A stretch of 49,198 bases of DNA from Cytophagales bacterium (GTDB lineage Bacteria; Bacteroidota; Bacteroidia; Cytophagales; Cyclobacteriaceae), in the NCBI GenBank assembly GCA_025359125.1, contig JANYHI010000045.1, positions 1 to 49,198 on the forward strand, read 5' to 3'. The translations under genes were made by a program, and so were the position numbers. Under the pieces are notes generated by a model, which worked only from the letters and a program-made list of their open reading frames with translations, was not told the origin of the DNA and did no database searches. Shown here in pieces: positions 5,060 through 14,191 of the stretch. The first letter of the stretch is position 1, and each line of letters begins with the position of its first letter.

Positions 5060-5413
5060 ATGAAAGACTTCAAAAAGCTTTTGATTTGGCAATTAGGTAT
5101 GGAGATAGTTGATAAAGTGTATGATGTTATGCCTTCTCTTCCATCCGATGAGCGGTATGGAATGCGTTCTCAAATGACAAGGTGTGCAGTCTCTATCCCT
5201 GGAAATATTGCAGAAGGAAGTGCGAAATCAAGCCAAAAAGATTATTCGCGCTACTGTGAAATAGCGCTGGGATCTGCCTTTGAGCTGGAAACATATTTAC
5301 TAGTAGTAGACAGAAGGAAATGGGCGGCTGAAGAAAAAATTTCAGAACTATTAGTACTAATTAATAATGAGCAGAAAATGATCACCTCGTTCATTGATAA
5401 ATTAACGGGTTGA
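5060..5413 (+). CDS. Four-helix bundle protein (S23 / 23S rRNA-intervening-sequence family)
   Basis: This 117-residue protein fits the four-helix bundle family first found inside intervening sequences of 23S rRNA genes (TIGR02436, related to the Avd accessory protein of diversity-generating retroelements). Signs are the N-terminal FKKLLIWQLGMEIVDKVY, the central MRSQMTRCAVSIPGNIAEG and the later DYSRYCEIALGSAFELETYL, all typical of the family. There is no signal peptide. Its biochemical function is unknown. It sits between mraZ and rsmH, which normally adjoin, and is flanked by TAGC-type repeat words, so it looks like an insertion into the dcw operon. No rRNA or reverse transcriptase is nearby. 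Confidence 0.88.
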   Translation: MKDFKKLLIWQLGMEIVDKVYDVMPSLPSDERYGMRSQMTRCAVSIPGNIAEGSAKSSQKDYSRYCEIALGSAFELETYLLVVDRRKWAAEEKISELLVLINNEQKMITSFIDKLTG

Positions 5414-5452
5414 TGGAAATGACTAACAGCTAGCAGCGATAGGCAAGAAGCT

Positions 5453-6352
5453 ATGTACCACAAGCCCGTCATGCTTAACGAGTGCCTTGAAGGATTGAAA
5501 GTTGATCCGGATGGAACATATGTAGATGTAACATTTGGAGGTGGTGGACACAGCTTAAAAATTCTTGAGCAACTGCAAGAAGGAAGATTGATTGCCTTTG
5601 ATCAGGATGAGGATGCAAAGAAGCAATCGGAAAATATACAAAGTCGTTCTTTTACATTTTGTCAGGCAAACTTCCGGCACATGAAGCAATACCTGAAGCT
5701 AAACGGAATCGCTAAGGTCAATGGCATTTTAGCTGACTTAGGAATTTCATCGCATCAAATAGATTCGGCCGAGCGTGGATTTTCTACTCGCTTTGATGGA
5801 CCCTTAGATATGCGAATGGATAAAAAGGGATCTAAGAATGCAGCTAAAATTGTAAATGAATATCCGGAGGCAATGCTCCATAAGATCTTGGGCATGTATG
5901 GTGAAGTTAAGAATGCTAAAACGTTGGCAGCTTTAATGGTTCAACAGAGATCAGTAAAAAAGTTTGAACGCATTCAGGATTTGATTGACTTACTCAAACC
6001 TGTTGCGCCAAGAGGAAAAGAATTTAAATACTACGCCCAGGTGTTTCAAGCGCTGCGCATTGAAGTAAATGAAGAGATGCAAGCACTTGAAGATTTTTTG
6101 CACCAATGTGGCGAAGTAATGGAGAAGGGGGGAAGGCTGGTGGTGATGAGCTATCATTCACTAGAAGACAGGTTGGTGAAGAATTACATCAACTCTGGCA
6201 AAATGTATGGCGATGTAGAAAAAGATTTTTATGGCAATAAGGTAAGGCCTTTTGAAGCCGTAAATCGCAAACCGATTGAAGCAACAGAGGAAGAGGTAAA
6301 CGAAAATAATAGAGCGCGTAGCGCAAAGTTGAGAATAGCGGAGAGAATTTAG
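5453..6352 (+). CDS. rsmH: RsmH, 16S rRNA (cytosine-1402 N4) methyltransferase
   Basis: RsmH (MraW) uses S-adenosylmethionine to methylate N4 of C1402 in 16S rRNA. The protein is 299 residues, the usual length. The N-terminus MYHKPVMLNECLEGL and the cofactor loop VDVTFGGGGHS (24-34) are diagnostic. Further family motifs are ILADLGISSHQID, FSTRFDGPLDMRMD, KYYAQVFQALRIEVNEE and VMSYHSLEDRLVK. It starts at ATG 5453, 39 bases after the four-helix-bundle gene. It is followed by a 92-base gap with a strong hairpin, then ftsL. Confidence 0.97.
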   Translation: MYHKPVMLNECLEGLKVDPDGTYVDVTFGGGGHSLKILEQLQEGRLIAFDQDEDAKKQSENIQSRSFTFCQANFRHMKQYLKLNGIAKVNGILADLGISSHQIDSAERGFSTRFDGPLDMRMDKKGSKNAAKIVNEYPEAMLHKILGMYGEVKNAKTLAALMVQQRSVKKFERIQDLIDLLKPVAPRGKEFKYYAQVFQALRIEVNEEMQALEDFLHQCGEVMEKGGRLVVMSYHSLEDRLVKNYINSGKMYGDVEKDFYGNKVRPFEAVNRKPIEATEEEVNENNRARSAKLRIAERI

Positions 6353-6385
6353 ATTTTTAATGGAACCAATAGCTACTAGTTGTTG

Positions 6386-6421
6386 GCTTCTAGCTACTAG
6401 CACGGACTAGTAGCTAAAAGC
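6386..6421 (+). repeat. Intercistronic hairpin between rsmH and ftsL
   Basis: GCTTCTAGCTACTAG (6386-6400) and CTAGTAGCTAAAAGC (6407-6421) form a 15-bp stem with one mismatch and loop CACGGA. No T-tract follows, so it is not a standard terminator. The words recur in the murE-mraY gap (10412-10426). Confidence 0.7.
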
Positions 6422-6444
6422 TCGAAGCATAGTAAAAGAAAAAA

Positions 6445-6852
6445 ATGAGCGAAAACAAATTTAGAATAGTACCACCACAGAAGAGTAACGAAGCGCGTGT
6501 GAAGCCAACAGCTAAGCCTGCCAGCAATGGCAAGAGTGTGTTTACTGGTTTGGAGAAGCGATTGAAGTTGGAGAGTTATTTTGAAGAGGGGTTTCCGGTC
6601 CAATACTTACCTAAAATTTTGTTCGTGGTTTTTTTGAGTTTGATCTACATCAGCAATACACATTATGCTGAGAAGACAACGAGGCAAATTGATCGTGCAC
6701 AGTCTGAGGTGGAAGATTTAAGAGCTGATTATACGACTCTTAAATCGGATGTGATGTTTGCTAGTAAGCAAAGTGAAGTAGCGAGAAGAGTAAAATCAAT
6801 GGGGTTAAAAGAAAGTTTAAACCCACCTTTTAAAGTAGTGGTAAAAGACTAA
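6445..6852 (+). CDS. ftsL: FtsL-like divisome protein
   Basis: This 135-residue bitopic membrane protein occupies the ftsL position between rsmH and ftsI. It has an N-terminal cytoplasmic part of about 50 residues, one membrane helix (about 53-70, LPKILFVVFLSLIYIS), then a coiled-coil region (EKTTRQIDRAQSEVEDLRAD) and a short C-terminal part. FtsL forms a coiled-coil complex with FtsB and FtsQ and helps activate FtsWI. Sequence conservation in FtsL is low, so the call leans on topology and gene order. Its TAA overlaps the ftsI ATG by one base. Confidence 0.82.
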   Translation: MSENKFRIVPPQKSNEARVKPTAKPASNGKSVFTGLEKRLKLESYFEEGFPVQYLPKILFVVFLSLIYISNTHYAEKTTRQIDRAQSEVEDLRADYTTLKSDVMFASKQSEVARRVKSMGLKESLNPPFKVVVKD

Positions 6853-8942
6853 TGAATATAAAGCAGTCCATATTAGTAAGGGTTCGTGTAGCATTTCTAT
6901 GTGTACTCGTTTTTGCTATTTGTGTGGGTGCAAAAATTGGCCACATTCAAATTGCGGAAGGGGAGAAGTGGGCGAAGGTGAGTGAGGAAATAAATTTTGA
7001 TTACAAGAAAGTAAAAGCTACCCGTGGTAATATTTATTCTGACAATGGAAGTCTATTAGCAACTAGTTTACCTTTTTATAAAGTTGCCATCGATCCAACG
7101 CTGGCGAAGGAAGAAATTTTTAAGAATGGAGTTGATTCACTTTCCTGGTTTTTATCTCGGTATTATAAAGATCGCTCAGCTAAGGAATATAAAGAGATGC
7201 TGAAGGATGCTCGCGCTACGGGTAAGCAGTACATTACTATCAACCGGAAGCAAATCAACTATCAGGCAAAGAAGGTGATGATGACCTGGCCCATCTTCCG
7301 TGAAGGTCGCTATAGGGGTGGAGTGATTTTTGAAAAAATGGATGTGCGCTATCGTCCATTTTCAAATCTGAGCAGGCGAACGGTTGGCTTTGTAAATGAA
7401 GATGGAAAAGGCGCAGGGCTGGAATATAGTTTTAATACCGCCCTAGGCGGACAAGATGGCGAAGCGTTATTTCAAAAAATTGCTGGCGGAACGTGGAAAC
7501 CTGTGTTTGATGGAAATAATGTAAAAGCCATTGATGGATTAGATATTCAAACGACTATCGATATTAACTTACAAGATGTAGCGGAAACATCTCTTCACCA
7601 TGCCATGCAAGCGCATAATGCAGATGAAGGTACGGTGGTAGTAATGGAAGTAAAGACAGGGCACATCAAAGCAATTTCAAATTTAACTGCCGATGGAAAT
7701 GGAGGATTCCAAGAAGAATTCAATCACGCAGTGGGTGGATCTATAGAGCCGGGTTCTACTTTCAAATTGGTAACCATGATGGCATTGCTAGAAGAAACCA
7801 ATATCGAATTGAGTGATATCATCGACACTGGAAATGGCGAATATACTTTCTACAAAAGAAAAGTACGCGATCATGATGAAGGTGGTTATGGAAAGATTAC
7901 TATTCAACAAGCATTTGAAGTATCATCAAACATTGCCATGGCTAAGTTGATGGATAAACACTTTGGCACTAAACCTTCTAAGTTTTTAGAATATGTTGAC
8001 AACCTGAAATTATCAAAGCCACTTGGTTTGCAGATAACAGGAGAATCGTATCCAAAAATAACGCGACCAAAAGATAAAAATTGGAGTGGCATCACGTTGC
8101 CGTGGATGGCATATGGATATGGTTTTGAAATTTCTCCGCTGCAAACGCTTACGCTTTATAACGCTGTCGCTAACGATGGCAAAATGATCAAGCCTGTGTT
8201 TGTTACTTCGGTAAGTCAGGCGGATCGCGTAAAGCAAGAGTTTGAAACTGAAAAAATTGATTCAAAAATTTGCTCTAACAAAACATTAAATCAATTAAAA
8301 CTATTGTTGGAGGGTGTAGTCGAAAATGGCACAGCCAAGAGTTTAAAAAATAGTTACTACCGCATTGCTGGTAAAACAGGTACTGCACAAATTTTAAAGG
8401 AGGGTCGCTACGAGAAGAAATACATCACTTCTTTCGTTGGGTACTTTCCTGCACATGCGCCAAAATATTCAGCAATTGTGTTGGTAAAAAACCCCCGAGG
8501 TATTTATCAATATGGAAATAGCGTTGCGGGTCCTGTGTTTAAAGATATCGCAGATAACATCTATGCGCGTGATATTAATTTGCACAGTGCTATGGAGAAA
8601 GCTAAAACACAAGAGCCAGGTGTATTTCCAACGATGCGTGCTGGCAAACAAGAAGAGCTAACCATGTTGGCCAATGAGCTAGGTGTATCTAATCATACCG
8701 ACACAGAGGATGAATGGATAAAGACAGCGAAGAATGGCAACTCTATAGTGTGGAAGAAAAATTCAATCTTAAAAGATCTTGTGCCAGATGTTACCGGAAT
8801 GACTTTTAGAGATGCTATTTATTTACTAGAGAAAACAGGTCTGCGGGTTTATTTCAATGGTAAGGGAAGAGTAGCGGAGCAATCACTTTCGCCAGGAACA
8901 AAAATTAGTAAAGGAGCCAGAATTCATTTGAGATTGAGTTAA
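6852..8942 (+). CDS. ftsI: FtsI, division transpeptidase (class B PBP) with a PASTA domain
   Basis: This 696-residue class B penicillin-binding protein crosslinks septal peptidoglycan with FtsW. It has one membrane helix (about 11-28), a dimerisation/pedestal domain with RGNIYSDNGSLLATS, and a transpeptidase domain. The active-site motifs are SxxK at Ser302-Lys305 (GSTFK), SxN at 358-360 (SSN) and KTG at 508-510. A single PASTA domain closes the protein (about 640-696, VPDVTGMTFRDAIYLL), as in SpoVD/PBP2x-like FtsI proteins; E. coli FtsI lacks it. The ATG overlaps the ftsL stop, and murE starts at the base after its TAA. All catalytic residues are present. Confidence 0.95.
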   Translation: MNIKQSILVRVRVAFLCVLVFAICVGAKIGHIQIAEGEKWAKVSEEINFDYKKVKATRGNIYSDNGSLLATSLPFYKVAIDPTLAKEEIFKNGVDSLSWFLSRYYKDRSAKEYKEMLKDARATGKQYITINRKQINYQAKKVMMTWPIFREGRYRGGVIFEKMDVRYRPFSNLSRRTVGFVNEDGKGAGLEYSFNTALGGQDGEALFQKIAGGTWKPVFDGNNVKAIDGLDIQTTIDINLQDVAETSLHHAMQAHNADEGTVVVMEVKTGHIKAISNLTADGNGGFQEEFNHAVGGSIEPGSTFKLVTMMALLEETNIELSDIIDTGNGEYTFYKRKVRDHDEGGYGKITIQQAFEVSSNIAMAKLMDKHFGTKPSKFLEYVDNLKLSKPLGLQITGESYPKITRPKDKNWSGITLPWMAYGYGFEISPLQTLTLYNAVANDGKMIKPVFVTSVSQADRVKQEFETEKIDSKICSNKTLNQLKLLLEGVVENGTAKSLKNSYYRIAGKTGTAQILKEGRYEKKYITSFVGYFPAHAPKYSAIVLVKNPRGIYQYGNSVAGPVFKDIADNIYARDINLHSAMEKAKTQEPGVFPTMRAGKQEELTMLANELGVSNHTDTEDEWIKTAKNGNSIVWKKNSILKDLVPDVTGMTFRDAIYLLEKTGLRVYFNGKGRVAEQSLSPGTKISKGARIHLRLS

Positions 8943-10406
8943 ATGCAATTGTTAAAAGACATATTATATAAAGTACACATTACGTCTACTTCTGGCAGTA
9001 CCGATGTAGAAGTAAATAGTATTTGCTTTGACTCACGCAAAGTGGTGCCCGGCTCTTTATTCATTGCCATTGTTGGCCTTCAATCTGATGGACATGATTT
9101 TATAGAGACGGCAATTAGCGCTGGTGCTACTTCAATTTTATGTGTAAAGTTGCCAGAAGCTATTTCAGATAAAGTAACTTTTGTAACCGTCAAAGACAGT
9201 TCTATCGCGTTAGGCATTATCGCTTCTAACTTTTACGGAAATCCTTCTTCCAAATTAAAACTAGTTGGCGTAACGGGTACTAATGGTAAAACTACTGTTG
9301 CCACTTTGCTTTATAAATTATTTTCTTCCTTAGGTTACAAGTGCGGAATGTTATCCACAGTTGTGAATAAGATTGTTGATAAAGATATTCCCGCAACGCA
9401 TACCACTCCAGATCCTATTCAAATTAATGAGTTATTAATAAAAATGATTGAAGCAAATTGTACGCATTGCTTCATGGAAGTGAGTTCGCACGCAGTTGCT
9501 CAAGGAAGAATTGAAGGATTACATTTTATTGGGGCACTTTTTACAAATATCACACATGATCACCTGGATTACCACCGTACGTTTGAGAGTTATATCAGAG
9601 CTAAGAAAGGATTTTTTGATGGCTTGTCATCTGATGCTTTTGCTCTCGTAAATACAGATGATAAACGCGGCATGGTGATGCTGCAAAACACCAAGGCACA
9701 GAAGAAAACACTGGCGCTAAAAAAGATGGCCGACTTCAAAGCCAAGATAATTACCAATTCTATTGAAGGACTGGAATTGGAAATTGGAGAACGCCATGTG
9801 TGGTTTAAGTTAATTGGCGATTTTAATGCCTACAATCTGCTTACTGTTTATGGCGCTGCCTGCTTATTAGGCGAAGATCCTGAAATGGTGCTGATGAAAC
9901 TCTCTGCATTAACCAGTGCACCGGGCAGATTTGAATTGATTCTTCCTGGCTCTAAGTTCACCGCCATTGTAGATTATGCTCATACACCCGATGCGTTGAA
10001 AAATGTGTTAGAGACGATTGAGCATTTTAGAACCGGCAACGAACAAGTAATTGCCGTGATTGGCTGTGGAGGCGATAGAGATAAAACCAAGCGCCCGCTT
10101 ATGGCAGCCGTGGCCTGTAAATATTCTAGCAAAATCATTTTCACTTCTGATAATCCTCGAAGTGAAGATCCGATGGAAATTATAAAAGAAATGCAAACAG
10201 GTGTTGGCCCGACAGATGCAAAGAAAACCTTGGTAATGGTAGACAGAGAGGAGGCAATTAAAACTGCCTGTATGCTGGCAAAAGAGAAAGATATCATTCT
10301 GATCGCTGGTAAAGGCCACGAAAACTATCAAGAAATAAAAGGAGTGAAATATCCTTTCGATGATAAAGAAGTAGTAACACGTATGTTAAAAATGTTTGCG
10401 AATTAA
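8943..10406 (+). CDS. murE: MurE, UDP-MurNAc-tripeptide synthetase (meso-DAP adding)
   Basis: MurE adds the third amino acid to UDP-MurNAc-L-Ala-D-Glu in the cytoplasm, using ATP. The 487-residue protein has the Mur-ligase ATP loop GTNGKTT (112-118, Lys116), the family motifs TTPDP, HDHLDYH and VDYAHTPDAL, and DNPR at 403-406. The DNPR motif binds meso-diaminopimelate in enzymes of this specificity, so the peptide should carry meso-DAP rather than lysine. It directly abuts ftsI. A 28-base gap before mraY holds a collapsed copy of the intercistronic repeat word. Confidence 0.97.
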   Translation: MQLLKDILYKVHITSTSGSTDVEVNSICFDSRKVVPGSLFIAIVGLQSDGHDFIETAISAGATSILCVKLPEAISDKVTFVTVKDSSIALGIIASNFYGNPSSKLKLVGVTGTNGKTTVATLLYKLFSSLGYKCGMLSTVVNKIVDKDIPATHTTPDPIQINELLIKMIEANCTHCFMEVSSHAVAQGRIEGLHFIGALFTNITHDHLDYHRTFESYIRAKKGFFDGLSSDAFALVNTDDKRGMVMLQNTKAQKKTLALKKMADFKAKIITNSIEGLELEIGERHVWFKLIGDFNAYNLLTVYGAACLLGEDPEMVLMKLSALTSAPGRFELILPGSKFTAIVDYAHTPDALKNVLETIEHFRTGNEQVIAVIGCGGDRDKTKRPLMAAVACKYSSKIIFTSDNPRSEDPMEIIKEMQTGVGPTDAKKTLVMVDREEAIKTACMLAKEKDIILIAGKGHENYQEIKGVKYPFDDKEVVTRMLKMFAN

Positions 10407-10411
10407 AATAA

Positions 10412-10426
10412 GCTTCTAGCTAAAAG
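10412..10426 (+). repeat. Collapsed intercistronic repeat between murE and mraY
   Basis: GCTTCTAGCTAAAAG combines the left arm (GCTTCTAGCT) and right arm (TAGCTAAAAG) of the rsmH-ftsL hairpin with the loop lost. It looks like a deletion derivative of the same element. Confidence 0.4.
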
Positions 10427-10434
10427 AAAGATTA

Positions 10435-11658
10435 ATGCTTTATTACTTATTCGACTATATAGAAAAGAATTTTAATTTCCCTGGAGCAGGATTGTTTCAA
10501 TATATTTCTTTCCGAGCGGGAATGGCAGCAATTCTTTCTTTATTAATTACGATTACGTTTGGTAAAAGGCTGATTAGTTTCCTTCGTAAAAAACAAGTAG
10601 GAGAAGATATTCGCGATTTGGGTTTGGAAGGACAGATGCAGAAGAAGGGAACGCCAACCATGGGTGGGATTATCATTATCGCAGCAATTTTGATCCCCAC
10701 ACTTTTAATGGCGAAGCTCGATAACGTTTATGTAATCCTTTTGATTGCTACTACTGTTTGGTTAGGCTTAATCGGATTTTTAGATGATTACATTAAAGTT
10801 TTTAAAAAGAATAAAGAAGGTCTTGCTGGTAAATTTAAAATTGTGGGGCAGGTTTCAATTGGATTGATCGTTGGTCTTACACTTTACTTTAACGATAGCG
10901 TAGTAGTCCGAGAAAAAACTTCTGCGGCTGTGGCAAGCATAGAATTATCAGCCAGTCAGGCCGATGTAAAATCTGAGTATGATGGTAAGTCAACAAAGAC
11001 GACCGTTCCATTTTTGAAGAACAATGAATTTGATTATAGCGATTTAATTTCGTGGTGGAATAAAGACTATACATGGATTGTTTATACGCTACTTGTAATT
11101 TTTATAATTACCGCTGTTTCTAATGGTGCAAACATTACAGATGGTATTGATGGCTTGGCAGCAGGCACTTCTGCCATTATTGGATTAACGATTGCGATCT
11201 TCGCATACTTATCCGGCCGTGTTGACTTTAGTACCTACCTCAACATTATGTATATCCCAAATCTGGGAGAGTTGGTAATCTTCTGTACTGCTTTTGTGGG
11301 CGCATGTCTAGGTTTTTTGTGGTATAATTCTTTTCCGGCTCAAGTTTTCATGGGCGATACAGGGAGCCTTTCGTTAGGAGGAATTATTGCTGTGTTGGCG
11401 CTAGCAGTACGCAAGGAATTAATGATTCCGGTATTGTGTGGAATTTTCTTTGTGGAATTGGTATCAGTGATGATGCAGGTTTCTTATTTCAAGTATACCA
11501 AAAGAAAATATGGTGAAGGCCGAAGGATTTTGTTAATGTCACCACTACATCATCACTATCAAAAGAAAAATATTCATGAATCTAAAATTGTTACACGGTT
11601 TTGGATAGTAGGAATTTTATTAGCCATTGTTAGTCTTGCAACTCTTAAACTTCGATGA
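10435..11658 (+). CDS. mraY: MraY, phospho-MurNAc-pentapeptide transferase
   Basis: MraY transfers phospho-MurNAc-pentapeptide to undecaprenyl phosphate, giving lipid I, in the inner membrane. The 407-residue protein is polytopic with the family motifs GTPTMGGI (about 72-79), GFLDDYIKV (114-122), [12 protein letters not shown] (233-244), [11 protein letters not shown] and SPLHHHYQ. It is about 45 residues longer than E. coli MraY because of a hydrophilic insertion at about 152-212 between membrane helices; such insertions occur in Bacteroidota MraY, to my knowledge. Its stop overlaps the murD ATG by four bases. Confidence 0.97.
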   Translation: MLYYLFDYIEKNFNFPGAGLFQYISFRAGMAAILSLLITITFGKRLISFLRKKQVGEDIRDLGLEGQMQKKGTPTMGGIIIIAAILIPTLLMAKLDNVYVILLIATTVWLGLIGFLDDYIKVFKKNKEGLAGKFKIVGQVSIGLIVGLTLYFNDSVVVREKTSAAVASIELSASQADVKSEYDGKSTKTTVPFLKNNEFDYSDLISWWNKDYTWIVYTLLVIFIITAVSNGANITDGIDGLAAGTSAIIGLTIAIFAYLSGRVDFSTYLNIMYIPNLGELVIFCTAFVGACLGFLWYNSFPAQVFMGDTGSLSLGGIIAVLALAVRKELMIPVLCGIFFVELVSVMMQVSYFKYTKRKYGEGRRILLMSPLHHHYQKKNIHESKIVTRFWIVGILLAIVSLATLKLR

Positions 11659-12998
11659 GCGAAAGAATAGTCATATTAGGATCGGGCGAAAGCGGAACAG
11701 GCGCAGCAATCTTAGCGAAAGCAAAAGGTTTTGATGTGTTCGTTTCTGATATGGGAACTATTAAAGAGCAGTATAAGAAAGAACTAGTTGAAAATGCAAT
11801 TGCGTTTGAAGAAGGTCAACACAGTGAAGATAAAATTGTTAACGCCACATTAATTATTAAGAGCCCTGGCATACCTGACAAAGCAGAGATCATTAAAAAA
11901 GTTAAAGCTTATCATATCGAAATCATTGATGAGATAGAATTTGCTTTCCGATATATCAAGGGTAAAGTGATTGCTATCACTGGCACTAATGGAAAAACAA
12001 CTACTACTCTGCTTACCTACCATTTATTAAAATCTGCGGGAGTAAATGTTGCTCTTGCGGGAAATGTAGGAGAGAGCCTCGCGCGAAAAGTAGCTACCGA
12101 AAATCATGATTGGTATGTTGTTGAGATCAGCAGCTTTCAATTAGATGGAACAAAAACGTTTAGACCATCAATTGCTATTTTACTAAATATTACTCCCGAT
12201 CACCTAGATCGATACGAATATCAGATGCAAAACTATATCAACTCTAAATTTAGATTGGTGCAGTCGATGCAATCAACAGATCATTTCATTTATTACAACG
12301 ATGGTAATGTGATTTCTAAGCAAATTATTGAAAGAAAAATCTCAGCTAAACTTCATCCAATCAATATTGATAAGAATTCAGACGATGAAGTAATGAATTT
12401 TGAAAGTGTTGGTGATTCTTTTAGACTTTATCAGACTAAAACTACCTTACGTGGAATTCATAATAAGATAAATATAATGGCCGCTGTTGGTGCTGCTAGA
12501 CTTGCTGGTGTTGGAATAAATTCAATTGAGTTAGCATTGAAAGATTTTAAAAATGCGCCCCATCGGTTAGAGTCAGTAGCGATTATTGAAGGCGTAGAGT
12601 TTGTAAATGATTCGAAAGCCACGAATGTTGATTCGGTAGTCTACGGCTTAGGAAGTTATAAGGGCCCGTTAGTTTGGATTGCCGGTGGAATAGATAAAGG
12701 TAATAATTATAAGTTGATTGAAGATCAGGTGAAGGAAAAAGTTCGCGTGCTTATTTGCTTGGGTAAAGAAAATGAGAAATTAAAGAAAGCTTTTGGTGGA
12801 ATTGTGAAAGAGCTTTATGAAACGCAAAACGTAAAGGAATTAGTAGAAATAGCACTAAAAGTTTCAAAGGCAGGCGATGTGGTTTTGTTGTCTCCGGCCT
12901 GTGCGAGTTTTGACCTATTTAAGAATTACGAGGATCGTGGAAATCAATTTAGAGAGGCGGTTTTACAGACAAAAGCATTAGTAGAAACTGATTTATAA
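11655..12998 (+). CDS. murD: MurD, UDP-MurNAc-L-alanine:D-glutamate ligase
   Basis: MurD adds D-glutamate to UDP-MurNAc-L-Ala with ATP in the cytoplasm. The 447-residue protein has the N-terminal Rossmann-like UDP-binding domain ([16 protein letters not shown]), the ATP loop GTNGKTT (110-116), the central motifs EISSFQLDG and ITPDHLDRY, and the C-terminal [11 protein letters not shown] and [19 protein letters not shown] typical of MurD. It overlaps mraY by four bases and is followed after 3 bases by ftsW. Confidence 0.97.
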   Translation: MSERIVILGSGESGTGAAILAKAKGFDVFVSDMGTIKEQYKKELVENAIAFEEGQHSEDKIVNATLIIKSPGIPDKAEIIKKVKAYHIEIIDEIEFAFRYIKGKVIAITGTNGKTTTTLLTYHLLKSAGVNVALAGNVGESLARKVATENHDWYVVEISSFQLDGTKTFRPSIAILLNITPDHLDRYEYQMQNYINSKFRLVQSMQSTDHFIYYNDGNVISKQIIERKISAKLHPINIDKNSDDEVMNFESVGDSFRLYQTKTTLRGIHNKINIMAAVGAARLAGVGINSIELALKDFKNAPHRLESVAIIEGVEFVNDSKATNVDSVVYGLGSYKGPLVWIAGGIDKGNNYKLIEDQVKEKVRVLICLGKENEKLKKAFGGIVKELYETQNVKELVEIALKVSKAGDVVLLSPACASFDLFKNYEDRGNQFREAVLQTKALVETDL

Positions 12999-13001
12999 AA
13001 T

Positions 13002-14186
13002 ATGAAGTTGAGTGCAATTAAACAGTGGGCAGATAAAAATTTACAAGGTGACAGAGTAATCTGGGCAGTAGTTTTTGCGCTGTCGCTCATCAGTATTTTG
13101 GTGGTCTATAGTTCAATTGGCACGCTTGCATATAAAAGAACAACAAGTACAGAATCGTATTTATTAAAACACACCTTCATGGTATTTTTAGGATTGGCTT
13201 GTATGTGGTTCGCGCATAAAGTTGATTACAGATACTATTCAAAAATTTCTCGCTTGGCGTTGTGGGTGAGTGTTCCCCTGCTAATCTACACATTCACAAA
13301 TGGAACAACAATCAACGAAGCAGCAAGGTGGATTAAGATTCCTGTTTTCGGTTCATTCCAGCCTTCTGATTTTGCAAGCTTGGCACTCATCATCAATCTC
13401 GCAAGTATGCTATCTAAAAAGCAACAGAACATTGATGATATTAAAGAAGCACTCATCCCCATGCTGATTTGGTGCGGGGTGATTTGTGGATTGATAGCGT
13501 TAACAAATTTATCAACAGCCATGTTGCTATTTGCCACATGCATGTTAGTGATGTTTATCGGTCGTGTACCAGTTAAATATTTAGCCATGCTCGTTTTAGT
13601 TGGCTTGCTGGCAGGGGCTCTTGCTTTCAAATTTGGAACGCGAGGAACTACTGCATTAAATCGTATCACAGCTTTTGTTAACGGAACCGAACTTCCTTTT
13701 CAAGCCAAGCACGGTAGAATAGCTGTTGCAACGGGTGGAGTTTTTGGTAAAGGCCCGGGCAATAGTGACCAACGAAATATTTTACCTCACCCTTATTCTG
13801 ATTTTGTATATGCAATTGTGATTGAAGAATATGGAATGATTGGAGGTGTGATTGTTCTTGTTCTCTATTTGATTTTGCTCCATCGAGGTATGAAGGCAGC
13901 TTACAATAGCGAGCGAGCCTTTGGTGGTTTACTTTCGGCAGGATTAAGTTTTGATCTCGTCTGTCAGGCAATGGTAAATATGGGTGTAGTAGTTGGACTT
14001 GGACCAATCACGGGGCAACCACTTCCATTGATTAGCATGGGAGGAACAGCAATGGTATTTACAGGATTATCAGTGGGAATTATTTTAAGTGTGAGTCGTG
14101 GCGAGCAAGAAGAAAATTGGGGGAAGAAGGAGTCTGTTGACGAAGCGCCTAAAGAAAGTAAGAGCATGGAAATGAAAGCTGCATAA
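13002..14186 (+). CDS. ftsW: FtsW, division SEDS glycosyltransferase
   Basis: FtsW polymerises lipid II at the septum together with FtsI. The 394-residue protein is a SEDS polytopic membrane protein with about ten hydrophobic segments. Recognisable are the N-terminal VVYSSIG after helix 1, the central RWI in AARWIKIPVFGSFQPSDFA, the DFVYAIVIEEYGMIGG segment, and GQPLPLISMGGTAM near the C-terminus. The last 35 residues are a charged cytoplasmic tail. It sits between murD and murG, as usual in Bacteroidota. Confidence 0.96.
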   Translation: MKLSAIKQWADKNLQGDRVIWAVVFALSLISILVVYSSIGTLAYKRTTSTESYLLKHTFMVFLGLACMWFAHKVDYRYYSKISRLALWVSVPLLIYTFTNGTTINEAARWIKIPVFGSFQPSDFASLALIINLASMLSKKQQNIDDIKEALIPMLIWCGVICGLIALTNLSTAMLLFATCMLVMFIGRVPVKYLAMLVLVGLLAGALAFKFGTRGTTALNRITAFVNGTELPFQAKHGRIAVATGGVFGKGPGNSDQRNILPHPYSDFVYAIVIEEYGMIGGVIVLVLYLILLHRGMKAAYNSERAFGGLLSAGLSFDLVCQAMVNMGVVVGLGPITGQPLPLISMGGTAMVFTGLSVGIILSVSRGEQEENWGKKESVDEAPKESKSMEMKAA

Positions 14187-14191
14187 AACAA

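Noticed and set aside
5060-5413. Intervening sequence of a 23S rRNA gene
   Set aside because: The gene belongs to the family first found there, but no rRNA sequence surrounds it; it lies between two protein genes.
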